From: Clostridia bacterium
GTDB lineage: Bacteria; Bacillota; Clostridia; UBA1381; UBA9506
Length of the DNA stretch: 60,608 nucleotides
Reading direction: 5' to 3'
Assembly (NCBI GenBank): GCA_017546245.1
Contig: JAFYXI010000055.1
Coordinates: 1 to 60,608 of the forward strand
Below the pieces are notes generated by a model. The model was given only the letters and a program-made list of their open reading frames with translations, made no database searches and was not told the origin of the DNA. Positions within the stretch are counted from its first letter, which is position 1, and every line of letters starts with the position of its first letter. Both the position numbers and the translations under genes were made by a program. Of the stretch, positions 45,362 through 54,411 are shown in pieces.

Positions 45362-48019
45362 CTATTGATAAATTACTGCATCGCCCTGATAGTTGTTACC
45401 AAAACGAATTACTATTCTTGCATAGTTTTGATTGTCATGCAAGTAGTCCATGATTTTTGCAGGACCTTTTACCTTTCCTTCTTTTTTATTGATATCAAAG
45501 CTTAACAAACGATTATTTCGTCTGTTATAAGGAATAAAGTTAAATAAAACCTTGTTTTCTTCACCCGGAATACCGTTTTCAAATCCACCCTCATAGGTTT
45601 CTATAAAGTCTGAGCCTGCCGGTGCATTGTAAACGTGCAGGACGCGTACTGCAACTGTATCAGCTCTGCTGCTGCCGACATATTCAGGATTAACGGTATC
45701 TGTTTCAAAATCATAAATTTTCTCAAAAGCAATAATATTATCTATTGTATCGAGCGAGAATATCCCTATATCTCCCGGTGAAAGCTCAGGAAGCTTAACA
45801 TCATCATTTACAAAATAATCTACCTTTGAATTGTAATAATATCCACTAAGCTTAACTTTAGCATCGCCATCTTCATCTGCAACAGTTGAAATCTTTTCAA
45901 CTAAAAAGAAATAGTTTGATTTACTTAACTCTGCCGTAGCGGTTTTGTAATAAACCATAACCGCCGGAAGAATATCATTTGCATCTGCAACATAACTTTC
46001 GAATTTGCAGCTTGAACCATCTTTAAAAAGGGTTGTGTCGTATTTTGCTACTGTAAAATATTTATTATCATATTTATCCATATCCTCAAGCGGAACCTGG
46101 AATATCGGAACTGAATCTGAAAGCGCATAACCCGATGCATACACAGCCGAGCCGTAACCATGGTCGCGAAGGAAAGCATCGCCCATCTCGTGGTAGTTAT
46201 ATTTCATTACAAGTTTGCTTGAGCTGTCTTTTCCTGCTGTGTAAAGACGTTTTAAATTACCCTCGTCATCGGTCATATAATAAACGACCTGCGCAGTATC
46301 GGAATCTGCACCTGTATTAAGATTTGCTTTTGTCTTTTTCAAATATTCAGCAACATCTTTAACTTCGACCGGTTCATCATTAATGCGAATCTTATCTTCA
46401 AGATAGTACTCGCTGACAACACTGTCTGTTGACAGAATTTTAACCATCGAGGTTGTTGTAAGTCCTCGCGTTTCGCTTGCCGCTTTTATAAGAAAACCAA
46501 GCTTGACTGCCTCTGAACCTTTATCTGCCCATACAATAACATCATTATTTATTCCTACCGCTGCATCCTGACCGCCTTTGATATTTTTCTTCATTTTTTC
46601 GGTCATATTTCCGTGAAGGTAATACACTTTACCCTCGGCATCAGTTGCCTCATTTGCAGATACAGAAGCTACTTTAATACCCATGGGCAAACCAATCACT
46701 TTCATAACAAGCACATCACTTTTATCTGTTGTGCCAACTCCCACTATCGTGCCCTGGCTTAATGTTTCAATATCAATTTGCGAACCGTTTAAATCGCTGA
46801 CAGACATAAGCTTTTTATCGCCGTAATTTACTGAACCGTCTTTTAAATAAAGAATCTGACGTGTCGTGTCTACGAAATCTACCTGTTCATATGTATAGTC
46901 CTCAATAAATACTACGTCTGCTTCTCCGTCATCATTATTATCTATAAGAACAACATTATCTGTAAAGCTTTTAAGCTTTTCGTTCACATCAGCACTAAGC
47001 AGCGAACCATTCATAAATATATCTGCATTTGTGCTTATATCCACGCTTTCTTCATCGCCGTTTGCATCTGTACCTATTACTTCATTTTTATTAATCTCAA
47101 CTATTTGGTGCTTTGCAAATTTATATACCTCATTATCTTTACTCAACGTAAAATATACGAGAGACTTTTCTTCTCCGACTAGCTCGTAGTAATATTCTAC
47201 TTCATAGCCGGCATAAGCAAATATATCAGAATTTTCGGTATAAATTACATCTTCTCCGATTAATATTCTTTCATCTGATGGCTTAAAATAGGATTTTAAA
47301 GAAAGAATATTGTTCGAATTTACAATATCTGTTTCTTTATATATATCGTGATACTCTGTAAGTACTGTAACATCTTCTGCAAGCTTATATTCTACATATC
47401 CTCCGGCTACTGCGGTCGGCAGACAAATGTCAACATCGAGTGCATTATATAAAATTCTTATAAGCATTTGACGTGTTAAGTCTTCGCTGTACTTTGCCGA
47501 AATGCCCTCAAGCAGCCCGAGCTCGTTTGCAACATATATATATCCGCTTGGATATCCGCCTCGCGCCTGTGCTTTAAAATCATATCCGAGCGCAACAACT
47601 ACTGATTTTATAAAATGCTCAAGTAATATCTTTTCCTCAGGAGCAAACACTCCGTTTGCTGTACCGCGCATTAAACCTAAATCTACCGCTGTGCTCACAA
47701 CACCTGCATATTCATAATAATCCGGGACATCTATAAACAAATCGCTTACTGTTCCGGACACACTATTTATGTCATGCCCCAAAAGTGATACAAGCGATTT
47801 TGCTGCATCAATTCTTTTTACTGCGTTGTTGTCTTCAAAGAAAAGACCGCTGTCGCTATAAAATGAATATATACCAAGTTTGTCTAAAAACTCTGCATAC
47901 GCTTCATTTGCCGGATCTGCAAAAAGCATATTATCCTGTGCGACTGCCGTAAAAGGTGTACATATGCTAAAAAGCATTATTGCTGCAAGCAGCATTCTTA
48001 CACACTTAAACTTTTTCAT
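45362..48019 (-). CDS. Large SLH-domain surface protein of unknown function
   Basis: An 885-aa exported protein: signal peptide 1-27 (ending TAVAQD), then three diverged SLH repeats (about 35-200; VSDLFIDVPDYYEYAGVVSTA and GLMRGTANGVFAPEEKI are recognisable). The remaining 680 residues are beta-rich, with repeated short modules of the form 'TDANGDEESVDI' and 'DNNDDGEADVVFIE', and no enzyme motif I can see. SLH repeats bind secondary cell-wall polymers, fixing the protein to the cell surface. GGGAGGTAA precedes the ATG; its start lies five bases after the upstream gene. Confidence 0.8.
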   Translation of the reverse strand: MKKFKCVRMLLAAIMLFSICTPFTAVAQDNMLFADPANEAYAEFLDKLGIYSFYSDSGLFFEDNNAVKRIDAAKSLVSLLGHDINSVSGTVSDLFIDVPDYYEYAGVVSTAVDLGLMRGTANGVFAPEEKILLEHFIKSVVVALGYDFKAQARGGYPSGYIYVANELGLLEGISAKYSEDLTRQMLIRILYNALDVDICLPTAVAGGYVEYKLAEDVTVLTEYHDIYKETDIVNSNNILSLKSYFKPSDERILIGEDVIYTENSDIFAYAGYEVEYYYELVGEEKSLVYFTLSKDNEVYKFAKHQIVEINKNEVIGTDANGDEESVDISTNADIFMNGSLLSADVNEKLKSFTDNVVLIDNNDDGEADVVFIEDYTYEQVDFVDTTRQILYLKDGSVNYGDKKLMSVSDLNGSQIDIETLSQGTIVGVGTTDKSDVLVMKVIGLPMGIKVASVSANEATDAEGKVYYLHGNMTEKMKKNIKGGQDAAVGINNDVIVWADKGSEAVKLGFLIKAASETRGLTTTSMVKILSTDSVVSEYYLEDKIRINDEPVEVKDVAEYLKKTKANLNTGADSDTAQVVYYMTDDEGNLKRLYTAGKDSSSKLVMKYNYHEMGDAFLRDHGYGSAVYASGYALSDSVPIFQVPLEDMDKYDNKYFTVAKYDTTLFKDGSSCKFESYVADANDILPAVMVYYKTATAELSKSNYFFLVEKISTVADEDGDAKVKLSGYYYNSKVDYFVNDDVKLPELSPGDIGIFSLDTIDNIIAFEKIYDFETDTVNPEYVGSSRADTVAVRVLHVYNAPAGSDFIETYEGGFENGIPGEENKVLFNFIPYNRRNNRLLSFDINKKEGKVKGPAKIMDYLHDNQNYARIVIRFGNNYQGDAVIYQ

Positions 48020-48024
48020 TTAGT

Positions 48025-49635
48025 TTACCTCCCACTGCAATATTCTGATAATCTGTAAATTATAACCGCCGCCTCGGCTCTGGTAGCATTATTTTCAGGA
48101 GCAAAATTACCATCACCGGTTCCGTTTATAATACCGGCACGGGCTAAAGCTTTTACGCTTTCTGATGCGTAAGGTGCAATTTTATCTTCATCGCTGAAGC
48201 TAACATCGTCGCCTTTAATATTAAGCTCTTTAAGCTCTATTATTCTATTACAGAACACCGCCATATCCTGACGTGTAATTTTCTCATTTGCTCCGAATTC
48301 TGTTTCGGATAATCCGTTAGCTATTTTGTTTGCAACAGCTGCTGCAATATATTCATATGACCAATGACCTTTTGGAACATCTGCAAAATTTATGTCCGAA
48401 CTTCCCATAAGCGAGAATGCACCCGCAAGCATTTTAATAAATTCTGCTCTTGTTACCGTATCTGCAGGAGCAAATATTCCTTCTGCTTTTCCGTTTACCA
48501 CCGTTTTTGCCGCCAAAACAGTAATTGCAGTTTTTGCCCATTCATATTCGCCCAAATCATTAAATTGCTGAATTTGAGGAATAGGATTTGTTGTTATAAG
48601 GTTATCATTCACCTTGAAATTCGAGGTGCTGCCGCCACCTCCGCCGCCTCCGCCATTTCCGTATGTTTTCTCTCCGTCCGTCAGATCGTCATACACAGAT
48701 TCTGCTGCTTCAGCCAGCTTTTCTACGGTATCTATGTTTTCTTCAAACAGTTTCTTTTTAAAATCTTCAAACTTTTTGTCTAAATCGCTGTATTTATCTA
48801 AGTCAAGACCTAAAACATCATTGTATTCTTCGAGCAATTCGTATTTTTCATTATAGTTTGTTGCCTTAGATATTTCATTAACCACTATTGCTCCGTCTCT
48901 TGCTTTTGCATATTCGGCAATACCAAGCTCAAAACGTTTTCCGCAAAGCTTAGAAAGTACAGCTTGCTTTTCATTATCGTTGTAAAGCTCATATACTTTA
49001 TATGCTTTTGTGTCTGTTGCCGCCAATACATCTTTATTGTTCTGCTCTTCATTCAATATTTTTAAGGATGTATCTGCCTTTTCAACAGCCACTAAGAATT
49101 TTGCCACACTGTATGCAGATTTAAAATCAGCAATCGAATCATAAGTTTGTGCATCTAAAAGCTTATTTAAAAGACCGCTTGCAGATACTGTGTTATACTC
49201 AGCCAAATCTATTAAAAGCACATCAGCATCAGCAGTTATTACCGCAGATATTTCCTCTGCTCCGTTAAGTTTTGCCAATACTGCGTCAACCTCTGACTCA
49301 ACTGATTTATATATAGCTTTAGGCTGTGTAAGCTCACCGTTTTCTGAAACTACCGCTGTAACTTTTCCGTTATAATCAAGCGAAAATACAAATTCATATG
49401 TACCATCAGCTTTAGTTTCGGTCTGACGGGTGTAAATTAAATCACCTTGTTCATCAGTAACTTTTAATGTTATTATCTGACCGCCTTTTTTAACAGTCGT
49501 GCTGCCTTTAACGCACAAATCTGTTTCTCCGCCATCGTAAGATATTTCAAATCCCAATACCGGCTGCGATGACAGTAAAACCGCAGATGCCGCAATAGCA
49601 GAAAGCGCTCTTTTCATTTTTTCAAACTTTGCCAT
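48025..49635 (-). CDS. SLH-domain surface protein with polyglycine linker, first gene of the polysaccharide operon
   Basis: A 536-aa exported protein: signal peptide 1-28 (ending VLGF), a beta-sandwich-like domain (about 30-115), a helical region (about 120-320) with FIVAR-like motifs, a run of eight glycines near residue 328, and three good SLH repeats from about 365 to the C-terminus (FADVPKGHWSYEYIAAAVAN, SDEDKIAPYASESVKALA). Probably a cell-surface anchor or scaffold. AAGGAGG precedes ATG 49635. As first gene it should be the most highly expressed of the operon, divergent from the sensor-regulator at 49913. Confidence 0.85.
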   Translation of the reverse strand: MAKFEKMKRALSAIAASAVLLSSQPVLGFEISYDGGETDLCVKGSTTVKKGGQIITLKVTDEQGDLIYTRQTETKADGTYEFVFSLDYNGKVTAVVSENGELTQPKAIYKSVESEVDAVLAKLNGAEEISAVITADADVLLIDLAEYNTVSASGLLNKLLDAQTYDSIADFKSAYSVAKFLVAVEKADTSLKILNEEQNNKDVLAATDTKAYKVYELYNDNEKQAVLSKLCGKRFELGIAEYAKARDGAIVVNEISKATNYNEKYELLEEYNDVLGLDLDKYSDLDKKFEDFKKKLFEENIDTVEKLAEAAESVYDDLTDGEKTYGNGGGGGGGGSTSNFKVNDNLITTNPIPQIQQFNDLGEYEWAKTAITVLAAKTVVNGKAEGIFAPADTVTRAEFIKMLAGAFSLMGSSDINFADVPKGHWSYEYIAAAVANKIANGLSETEFGANEKITRQDMAVFCNRIIELKELNIKGDDVSFSDEDKIAPYASESVKALARAGIINGTGDGNFAPENNATRAEAAVIIYRLSEYCSGR

Positions 49636-49840
49636 AGTCTTTCCTCCTTACATTTATCGTTAATTCTATTTTAGTGGCGCTATAATAAAAATTCAATAGA
49701 CACTTTTTAACAACTGTTGACACCTTTTAACTTTTGCGCGAAATGGCGCTTTTAAGCACCTTTCATGAAAAATTTACCATCATTAAAGCTTAAAAATGTC
49801 ACTTGAAATTTTTTAAATATCTATGTTATAATAATTACAA

Positions 49841-49868
49841 TTGTTATATGCTTTACTTATGGTATAAT
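49841..49868 (+). promoter_or_regulatory. Promoter of the YesN/AraC sensor-regulator
   Basis: TTGTTA (49841-49846), 16-bp spacer, TATAAT (49863-49868), 44 bases before the TTG start. The remainder of 49636-49840 must hold the operon promoter on the other strand; I could not define it with confidence. Confidence 0.55.
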
Positions 49869-49912
49869 TCGTTAATGAAACAATCGATATTATTAATAAG
49901 GAGTTCATTATT

Positions 49913-52075
49913 TTGAAAAAAGCAAGAAATTATTATTCTAAGATTTTCTTAGGCTATATGAGTGTACTAATTACTTTGTGCATAATTATAGGCGCAGTCG
50001 TTGCGTATCAGATGTACACAGACAAAAAGAATCACGATGCGATGGTAAGAACTTATTTCGAAAATAATTATCGCGAAACTGAATCTAAAATTCAGATGTT
50101 CGAAAATATAAGCAAAGTTATGTTTGAAAATGAAGAAGTTCGTTATTTTGCAGACAACAGTTCAGATAACTTATATTACAACTATCTTAGGGTATGTAAG
50201 GATATGGATTCATATTTAGATATTCTTACTAATTTGGGTGCAACCATTAATCTGACCGATTTGAAAAGCATTTGTATAAGCCCCACAGGAACACGGTCTT
50301 TAGATGATTTTTTTGACAGTATATTTCTAAACAATGAAGACATTGCCGTTGTAAAAAATATGCAGACAGATTCTAAGCTTTTTATTGGTGACAACTCAAT
50401 ATATTTTACTTTCGTTTTTAAGCATCAATATTTATCAGGAAATGTCATTTACAGCTTTATATCAATAGACAGTAACTTTCTTTTACCTATAAGCGATGAC
50501 CGGACTTTATTTTTGTTAGCAGATAAAAGCTTTGATATAAGCAACGACAGTCCTAAACTTTCTAATGCCCTTTCCTCGCTCGATGCAAACGAAAAATGGT
50601 ATAACATTTCGGATAAAAACCTTTATATAAGAAGTTCTCAATATCTTGATGATGCGATTTATTTTTATGAAGGACTAAATAATTCTAACATTTACAGTTT
50701 TATTTTATTTGCTATTTTATGGGCAATGCTTTTACTGTCCTGCAAAAAAATTGCTGCATGGCTTGCCGATAAAATGTATACTCCCATCAATAGAATAATT
50801 GATATATTTGGTTATGTTGAACACTCTGACGACATCGAATTTTTGGATAAATCAATAAAAAAACTTATTTATAATAACCAAATGCTTGCAACACAGCTTA
50901 ACGAAAGCAAGGCAAGTATAAGAAATGGCTTTATTGTTGATTTGCTTTACGGTGTTGTGTCTGAAGATACAGCAGAACAATATATTGACGAATATAAGCT
51001 TTCGTATCTTGATACAAAGTGCTTATGCATAACCTTTGAGTGCGATTACAATGAGCTTAAAAGTAATATAAACGAATATAATAACACACACTTAATTCAA
51101 AGCAATTACATCGAAACCTTAAAGAAAGCTCTTAACGAGTCTCATAAAGGCGAATTTATAACTATCGATAAATCGAAATTTGTTTTTATAAGCTCAGAAA
51201 CCTCAAAATCAGTATTAAAAAATAAGCTGTTATCAATTCTTGAATTGTCGGAAGAATTTTATAAAATCCATCCGTTTATAGCCATAGGCAGAACTGTAGA
51301 CAGCGTTAAAGAAATAAATATTTCATTTAATGATACAGCTAAAATACTTACCAGAAAATTTAATTACATCGAAAAATCTATTACGTTTTTTGATGATTTG
51401 CGAACAGAATCAAATCTTTTTTACTATCCTATAGAGATTGAAAATGCTTTGATTGAAAACATTTTATACGGCGATGAAGAACAAGTCGATAAGATTGTAA
51501 GCGAGCTTTTGAATATAAATCTTTACGAGCTTTCGCTTGATAAAGACAATATAACAGAATTTAAATTTGCAATAACTGCAACTATAAAACGTATTGTAAA
51601 AATGATGAACAAATCTGTTACTGAGGTTTTCGGAGAAAATAATATTATATATTTAGACATAAGCCATGCAACAACAGGCGAAGAGCTTGCTAATAATATA
51701 CGCGATATTATTCATAAGCTGTGTAAATTTAAATCTGACAGTTTAAACTTAAAGCAACGCAAAATAACGTCCGATATAATGAAATATATTGAAGAAAACT
51801 ATAACCGCGATATATCGCTGACCGATATTTCAGAATATTTTTGCATATCTGCAGGACATATAAGCCGAATTTTCAAAAGAGATATTGGCATAGGCTTTAA
51901 AGAGCATTTGGATAATATAAGAATTGAAGAAGCTAAAAAACTTCTTTCAACCACCTCAATTACCATAAACCGAATTGCCGAAAAGATTGGTTATAATCAC
52001 GCACGCTCATTTATCAGAACATTTAAAAACAGAACCGGATACTCTCCTAAGGAGTACAGAGAAAAAAATATGTAG
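49913..52075 (+). CDS. Membrane-bound AraC-type sensor-regulator (YesN/YtdP-like)
   Basis: A 720-aa regulator with a transmembrane segment at about 13-33, an extracellular sensor domain (about 35-260), a second transmembrane segment at about 262-284, a cytoplasmic linker (about 290-615) and a C-terminal AraC domain (LTDISEYFCISAGHISRIFKR near 640, then RIAEKIGYNHARSFIRTFK and GYSPKEYR). This layout belongs to one-protein sensors of extracellular carbohydrate in Firmicutes. It starts with TTG, nine bases after AAGGAG. Divergent from the SLH/lyase operon, which it very probably activates. Confidence 0.9.
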   Translation: MKKARNYYSKIFLGYMSVLITLCIIIGAVVAYQMYTDKKNHDAMVRTYFENNYRETESKIQMFENISKVMFENEEVRYFADNSSDNLYYNYLRVCKDMDSYLDILTNLGATINLTDLKSICISPTGTRSLDDFFDSIFLNNEDIAVVKNMQTDSKLFIGDNSIYFTFVFKHQYLSGNVIYSFISIDSNFLLPISDDRTLFLLADKSFDISNDSPKLSNALSSLDANEKWYNISDKNLYIRSSQYLDDAIYFYEGLNNSNIYSFILFAILWAMLLLSCKKIAAWLADKMYTPINRIIDIFGYVEHSDDIEFLDKSIKKLIYNNQMLATQLNESKASIRNGFIVDLLYGVVSEDTAEQYIDEYKLSYLDTKCLCITFECDYNELKSNINEYNNTHLIQSNYIETLKKALNESHKGEFITIDKSKFVFISSETSKSVLKNKLLSILELSEEFYKIHPFIAIGRTVDSVKEINISFNDTAKILTRKFNYIEKSITFFDDLRTESNLFYYPIEIENALIENILYGDEEQVDKIVSELLNINLYELSLDKDNITEFKFAITATIKRIVKMMNKSVTEVFGENNIIYLDISHATTGEELANNIRDIIHKLCKFKSDSLNLKQRKITSDIMKYIEENYNRDISLTDISEYFCISAGHISRIFKRDIGIGFKEHLDNIRIEEAKKLLSTTSITINRIAEKIGYNHARSFIRTFKNRTGYSPKEYREKNM

Positions 52076-52167
52076 ATAATTTTTATGCTTTACAGAATTA
52101 AATTATCTGTTTAAAAGCAACAAGCCGCAAGTTCTTGCTGCAAGCATTTACAGCCACTATTTAATTC

Positions 52168-52248
52168 AATTGTTTTAGCAAAGCATCAGACACCATCCGG
52201 CGCAAAATATGTGAGAAAAAGACCATTGTTTTTGGAGTTAAGTTTTAA
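52168..52248 (+). pseudogene. Vestige of a second cotJC 3' end
   Basis: In one frame this reads KASDTIRRKICEKKTI then VFGVKF and TAA, matching the end of CotJC (EALDTIQRKMCEKKTI then VPGVKF) at 17 of 22 positions. The similarity is clear at DNA level too. Upstream of about 52165 it fades out. There is no start codon or ribosome site, so it is a remnant. Confidence 0.8.
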
Positions 52249-52257
52249 ATATTAAGC

Positions 52258-52312
52258 AAAATGAGGCTGTCTTAATAATCATTTTTAATGAATATTGAGA
52301 CAGCCTCATTTT
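52258..52312. terminator. Long hairpin between gene remnants
   Basis: Fifteen-base perfect arms (52258-52272 with 52298-52312) and a 25-nt loop. It may have terminated both the vestigial cotJC and the vestigial AraC gene that face each other here, or it now ends the sensor-regulator transcript. Confidence 0.6.
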
Positions 52313-52376
52313 AATTTGCCTGCATATTTTTAATATATTGTCTTGGTGTAATTTTAAAAACTCTTTTAAAGCACTG
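52311..52376 (-). pseudogene. C-terminal remnant of an AraC-family regulator
   Basis: On the minus strand about 20 codons read CFKRVFKITPRQYIKNMQAN followed by TAA at 52313-52311, the classic end of an AraC domain. The frame loses similarity upstream of about 52376, where an unrelated fragment begins. Confidence 0.75.
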
Positions 52377-52490
52377 TATGACCATATGGATTCGGTAAAG
52401 GCTTTGGTGTCGCTTACAGGTGCAAAAACCTTTATCGGAAAGGATGACACTCCGTTGCTTAAAGGAGAAATATTCCATTATCCTCTATGA
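52374..52490 (+). pseudogene. Fragment of a metallo-beta-lactamase-fold gene
   Basis: One plus-strand frame reads YDHMDSVKALVSLTGAKTF, then IGKDDTPLLKGEIFHYPL and TGA at 52488-52490. This matches the segment following the zinc motif (H-x-DH) of MBL-fold hydrolases; the first His position is Tyr. The gene's N- and C-terminal parts are gone. It runs into the start of the truncated phosphatase in a different frame. Confidence 0.6.
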
Positions 52491-53623
52491 TAACGGGATG
52501 TTGGCCTGAAAAGCACGGGGTTATTAATAATACTTATGATGAGATAGACAAAAAACCGCATTGGAAGTTTGAACATAAAAATGTTAAATGTAACGACCTT
52601 TTAGATGCCTGTAAGCAATCGGGCTTAAAAACCGCCTCGGTTGGCTGGCCTGTTTCGGGCAATCACCCAAGTGTTGATTACCTTGTAAACGAATGCTGGC
52701 CCGAGCCTTCGGGAGATATTGACGATTACAGAAAAGCTTACCTTAAAAGCGGAACTCCCAAATGGCTGTTTGATGAGATGGTTGAACCGATTTTAGAAAC
52801 ACGAGTTGGAAGAAAGCAGCCTGAAAGCAGTTATTTTCTTGCAAAAATAAGTACCGATATTATTCAAAAATATAAACCTGACATATTGGTTGTTCATCCG
52901 AGTGTGGTAGATAGTTTTCGGCATAAAAACGGTGTTTTTAACGATAAAATATATAATGCTCTGGATTGCTGTGACGATATTTTGGGTATGCTTATTAATG
53001 CGGCAAAAGCGGCAGGTACATTTGAACAAACAAATTTTGTAGTTACCGCAGACCACGGACATCTTAATGCAACAAGAAAAATAAACGTTAATTGTCTTTT
53101 GGCGCAGAATGGACTTATTAATATCTCAAAAAACGGACAGGTCAAAAGCTGGGATGCGTTTTGCTTTCCCATGGGTGGTATGAGTGCATATATAAAGCTG
53201 AAGGATTCATCCGATAAGGAGCTTTATAACAGAGTATATAATTTATTAACCGAAAAGTGTTCCGAAGGCTTATGGGGTTTTTCGCAGGTATTTACCCGAG
53301 AAGAATGCAAAAAAATGCATTTAGACGGAGATTTTAGTTTTGTAATAGAAACAGACGGATATACAAAATTCGGTACAGATTGGTTAGAACCGGCTGTAGT
53401 TCCTATGCCGTTTAGTATAACCGGACCCGTAAGAGGCGACCACGGCTTTCATCCTGATAAAGGACCAAGACCTCCGTTTATTGCCTGCGGTCCCGAAATT
53501 AAAAAGGGTGCAATCTTAGATAATGCCGAACTTATAGACGGTGCACCCACTTATGCAAAAATTCTTGGAATTGACCTGCCGGATGCAGACGGCAGAGCAC
53601 TGTCAGAGTTATTGACTGTTTAG
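52487..53623 (+). pseudogene. Alkaline-phosphatase-superfamily phosphodiesterase lacking its N-terminus
   Basis: A 378-codon frame of the nucleotide pyrophosphatase/phosphodiesterase type. It begins MITGCWPEKHGV, which in intact homologues lies some 60-80 residues into the protein, just after the nucleophile Thr/Ser and the first metal-binding Asp. The rest is well preserved: ADHGH near residue 191 and GDHGFHPDKGPRPPF near 320. No ribosome site precedes the ATG at a sensible distance and the upstream DNA is an MBL fragment. Probably a dead gene created by deletion, though the long intact frame suggests the loss is recent. Confidence 0.75.
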
Positions 53624-53722
53624 TCATATTGAGTGTTCTTGCTAAATATGCCTGAACAAATGCTAGTATTTTATTCGTTTTACACTTACAAATAAGCAAA
53701 GTAATAAAAGATTTTTGTATAA

Positions 53723-53765
53723 AATAATAAATATCCACCCTGACAAGTGGATATTTATTATTTTT
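53723..53765. terminator. Bidirectional terminator
   Basis: Sixteen-base perfect arms (53723-53738 with 53747-53762), 8-nt loop, followed by T residues on the plus strand and an AT-rich run on the minus strand. It separates the phosphatase remnant from the convergent lyase operon. Confidence 0.88.
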
Positions 53766-53777
53766 TAAGTTTTATAA

Positions 53778-54401
53778 TCAGTATAGCTTTGTAAATTCAA
53801 ATGTTTCATCAATGCCAAGCTTTTTTAAGGCTGCATCTTTTCTGTCTGCAATATCTTTATCCAGACGGTCAAAATAGTTGTTGCCCTCTGCATCAATATC
53901 AACGATAAACGGTCCTAAATCGTTTAATTTAAAGAACCAGGCTGCCTCTATTCTTCCTAATTCGTCGTAAAGATACACATCCTGTACTTCTATCGAATCA
54001 ATCCAGAGATTAGGACTTACAGAGCGCGGCGAAACGTGAACACATTTCTTTTTTTTCATCATTTTTGCTGTTTTTTCGCCCATAGTTGTTTTGCCGACAA
54101 TCATTTTTAAGTTCCATTCATCTACGCTTTTTGCTCCCCATTTTTCAAAGCGTATGCTTGATGTCGGCATAAACGAAACCAAACGCCACTTTCCATCCTC
54201 TTTAACTACAATAGGCCCGTTATGTATTAAAATATTTCTGTCTTTTGTGTCAAACGGTAAAACATTCTTCTCATCAAAAATGTATTTCTGAAGTCTTGAA
54301 CGACAAGTAAAGCACTCTCCGCTTATATAAACAGTATCACCCAGTTTAAGCTTTGAAACATCTTCATTGGTTAAAGGTGATGTTAAATGATATTCTGCCA
54401 T
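53778..54401 (-). CDS. Fumarate hydratase/L-tartrate dehydratase type lyase, beta subunit
   Basis: A 207-aa class I hydro-lyase beta subunit: YHLTSPLTNEDVSKLKLGD start with GDTVYISGECFTCR near residue 28, HNGPIVV near 79, and VGKTTMGEKTAKMMKK near 111. It corresponds to the C-terminal domain of class I fumarase or TtdB. ATG 54401 follows GGAGG; the open frame continues eight codons further without a ribosome site and overlaps the alpha-subunit gene. The alpha subunit ends ten bases upstream. Substrate could be fumarate/malate, tartrate or a related hydroxyacid. Confidence 0.9.
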   Translation of the reverse strand: MAEYHLTSPLTNEDVSKLKLGDTVYISGECFTCRSRLQKYIFDEKNVLPFDTKDRNILIHNGPIVVKEDGKWRLVSFMPTSSIRFEKWGAKSVDEWNLKMIVGKTTMGEKTAKMMKKKKCVHVSPRSVSPNLWIDSIEVQDVYLYDELGRIEAAWFFKLNDLGPFIVDIDAEGNNYFDRLDKDIADRKDAALKKLGIDETFEFTKLY

Positions 54402-54411
54402 ATATATCCTC

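Noticed and set aside
48364-48783. 139-codon plus-strand frame inside the SLH gene
   Set aside because: It is the antisense shadow of the SLH repeats and polyglycine linker; no ribosome site.
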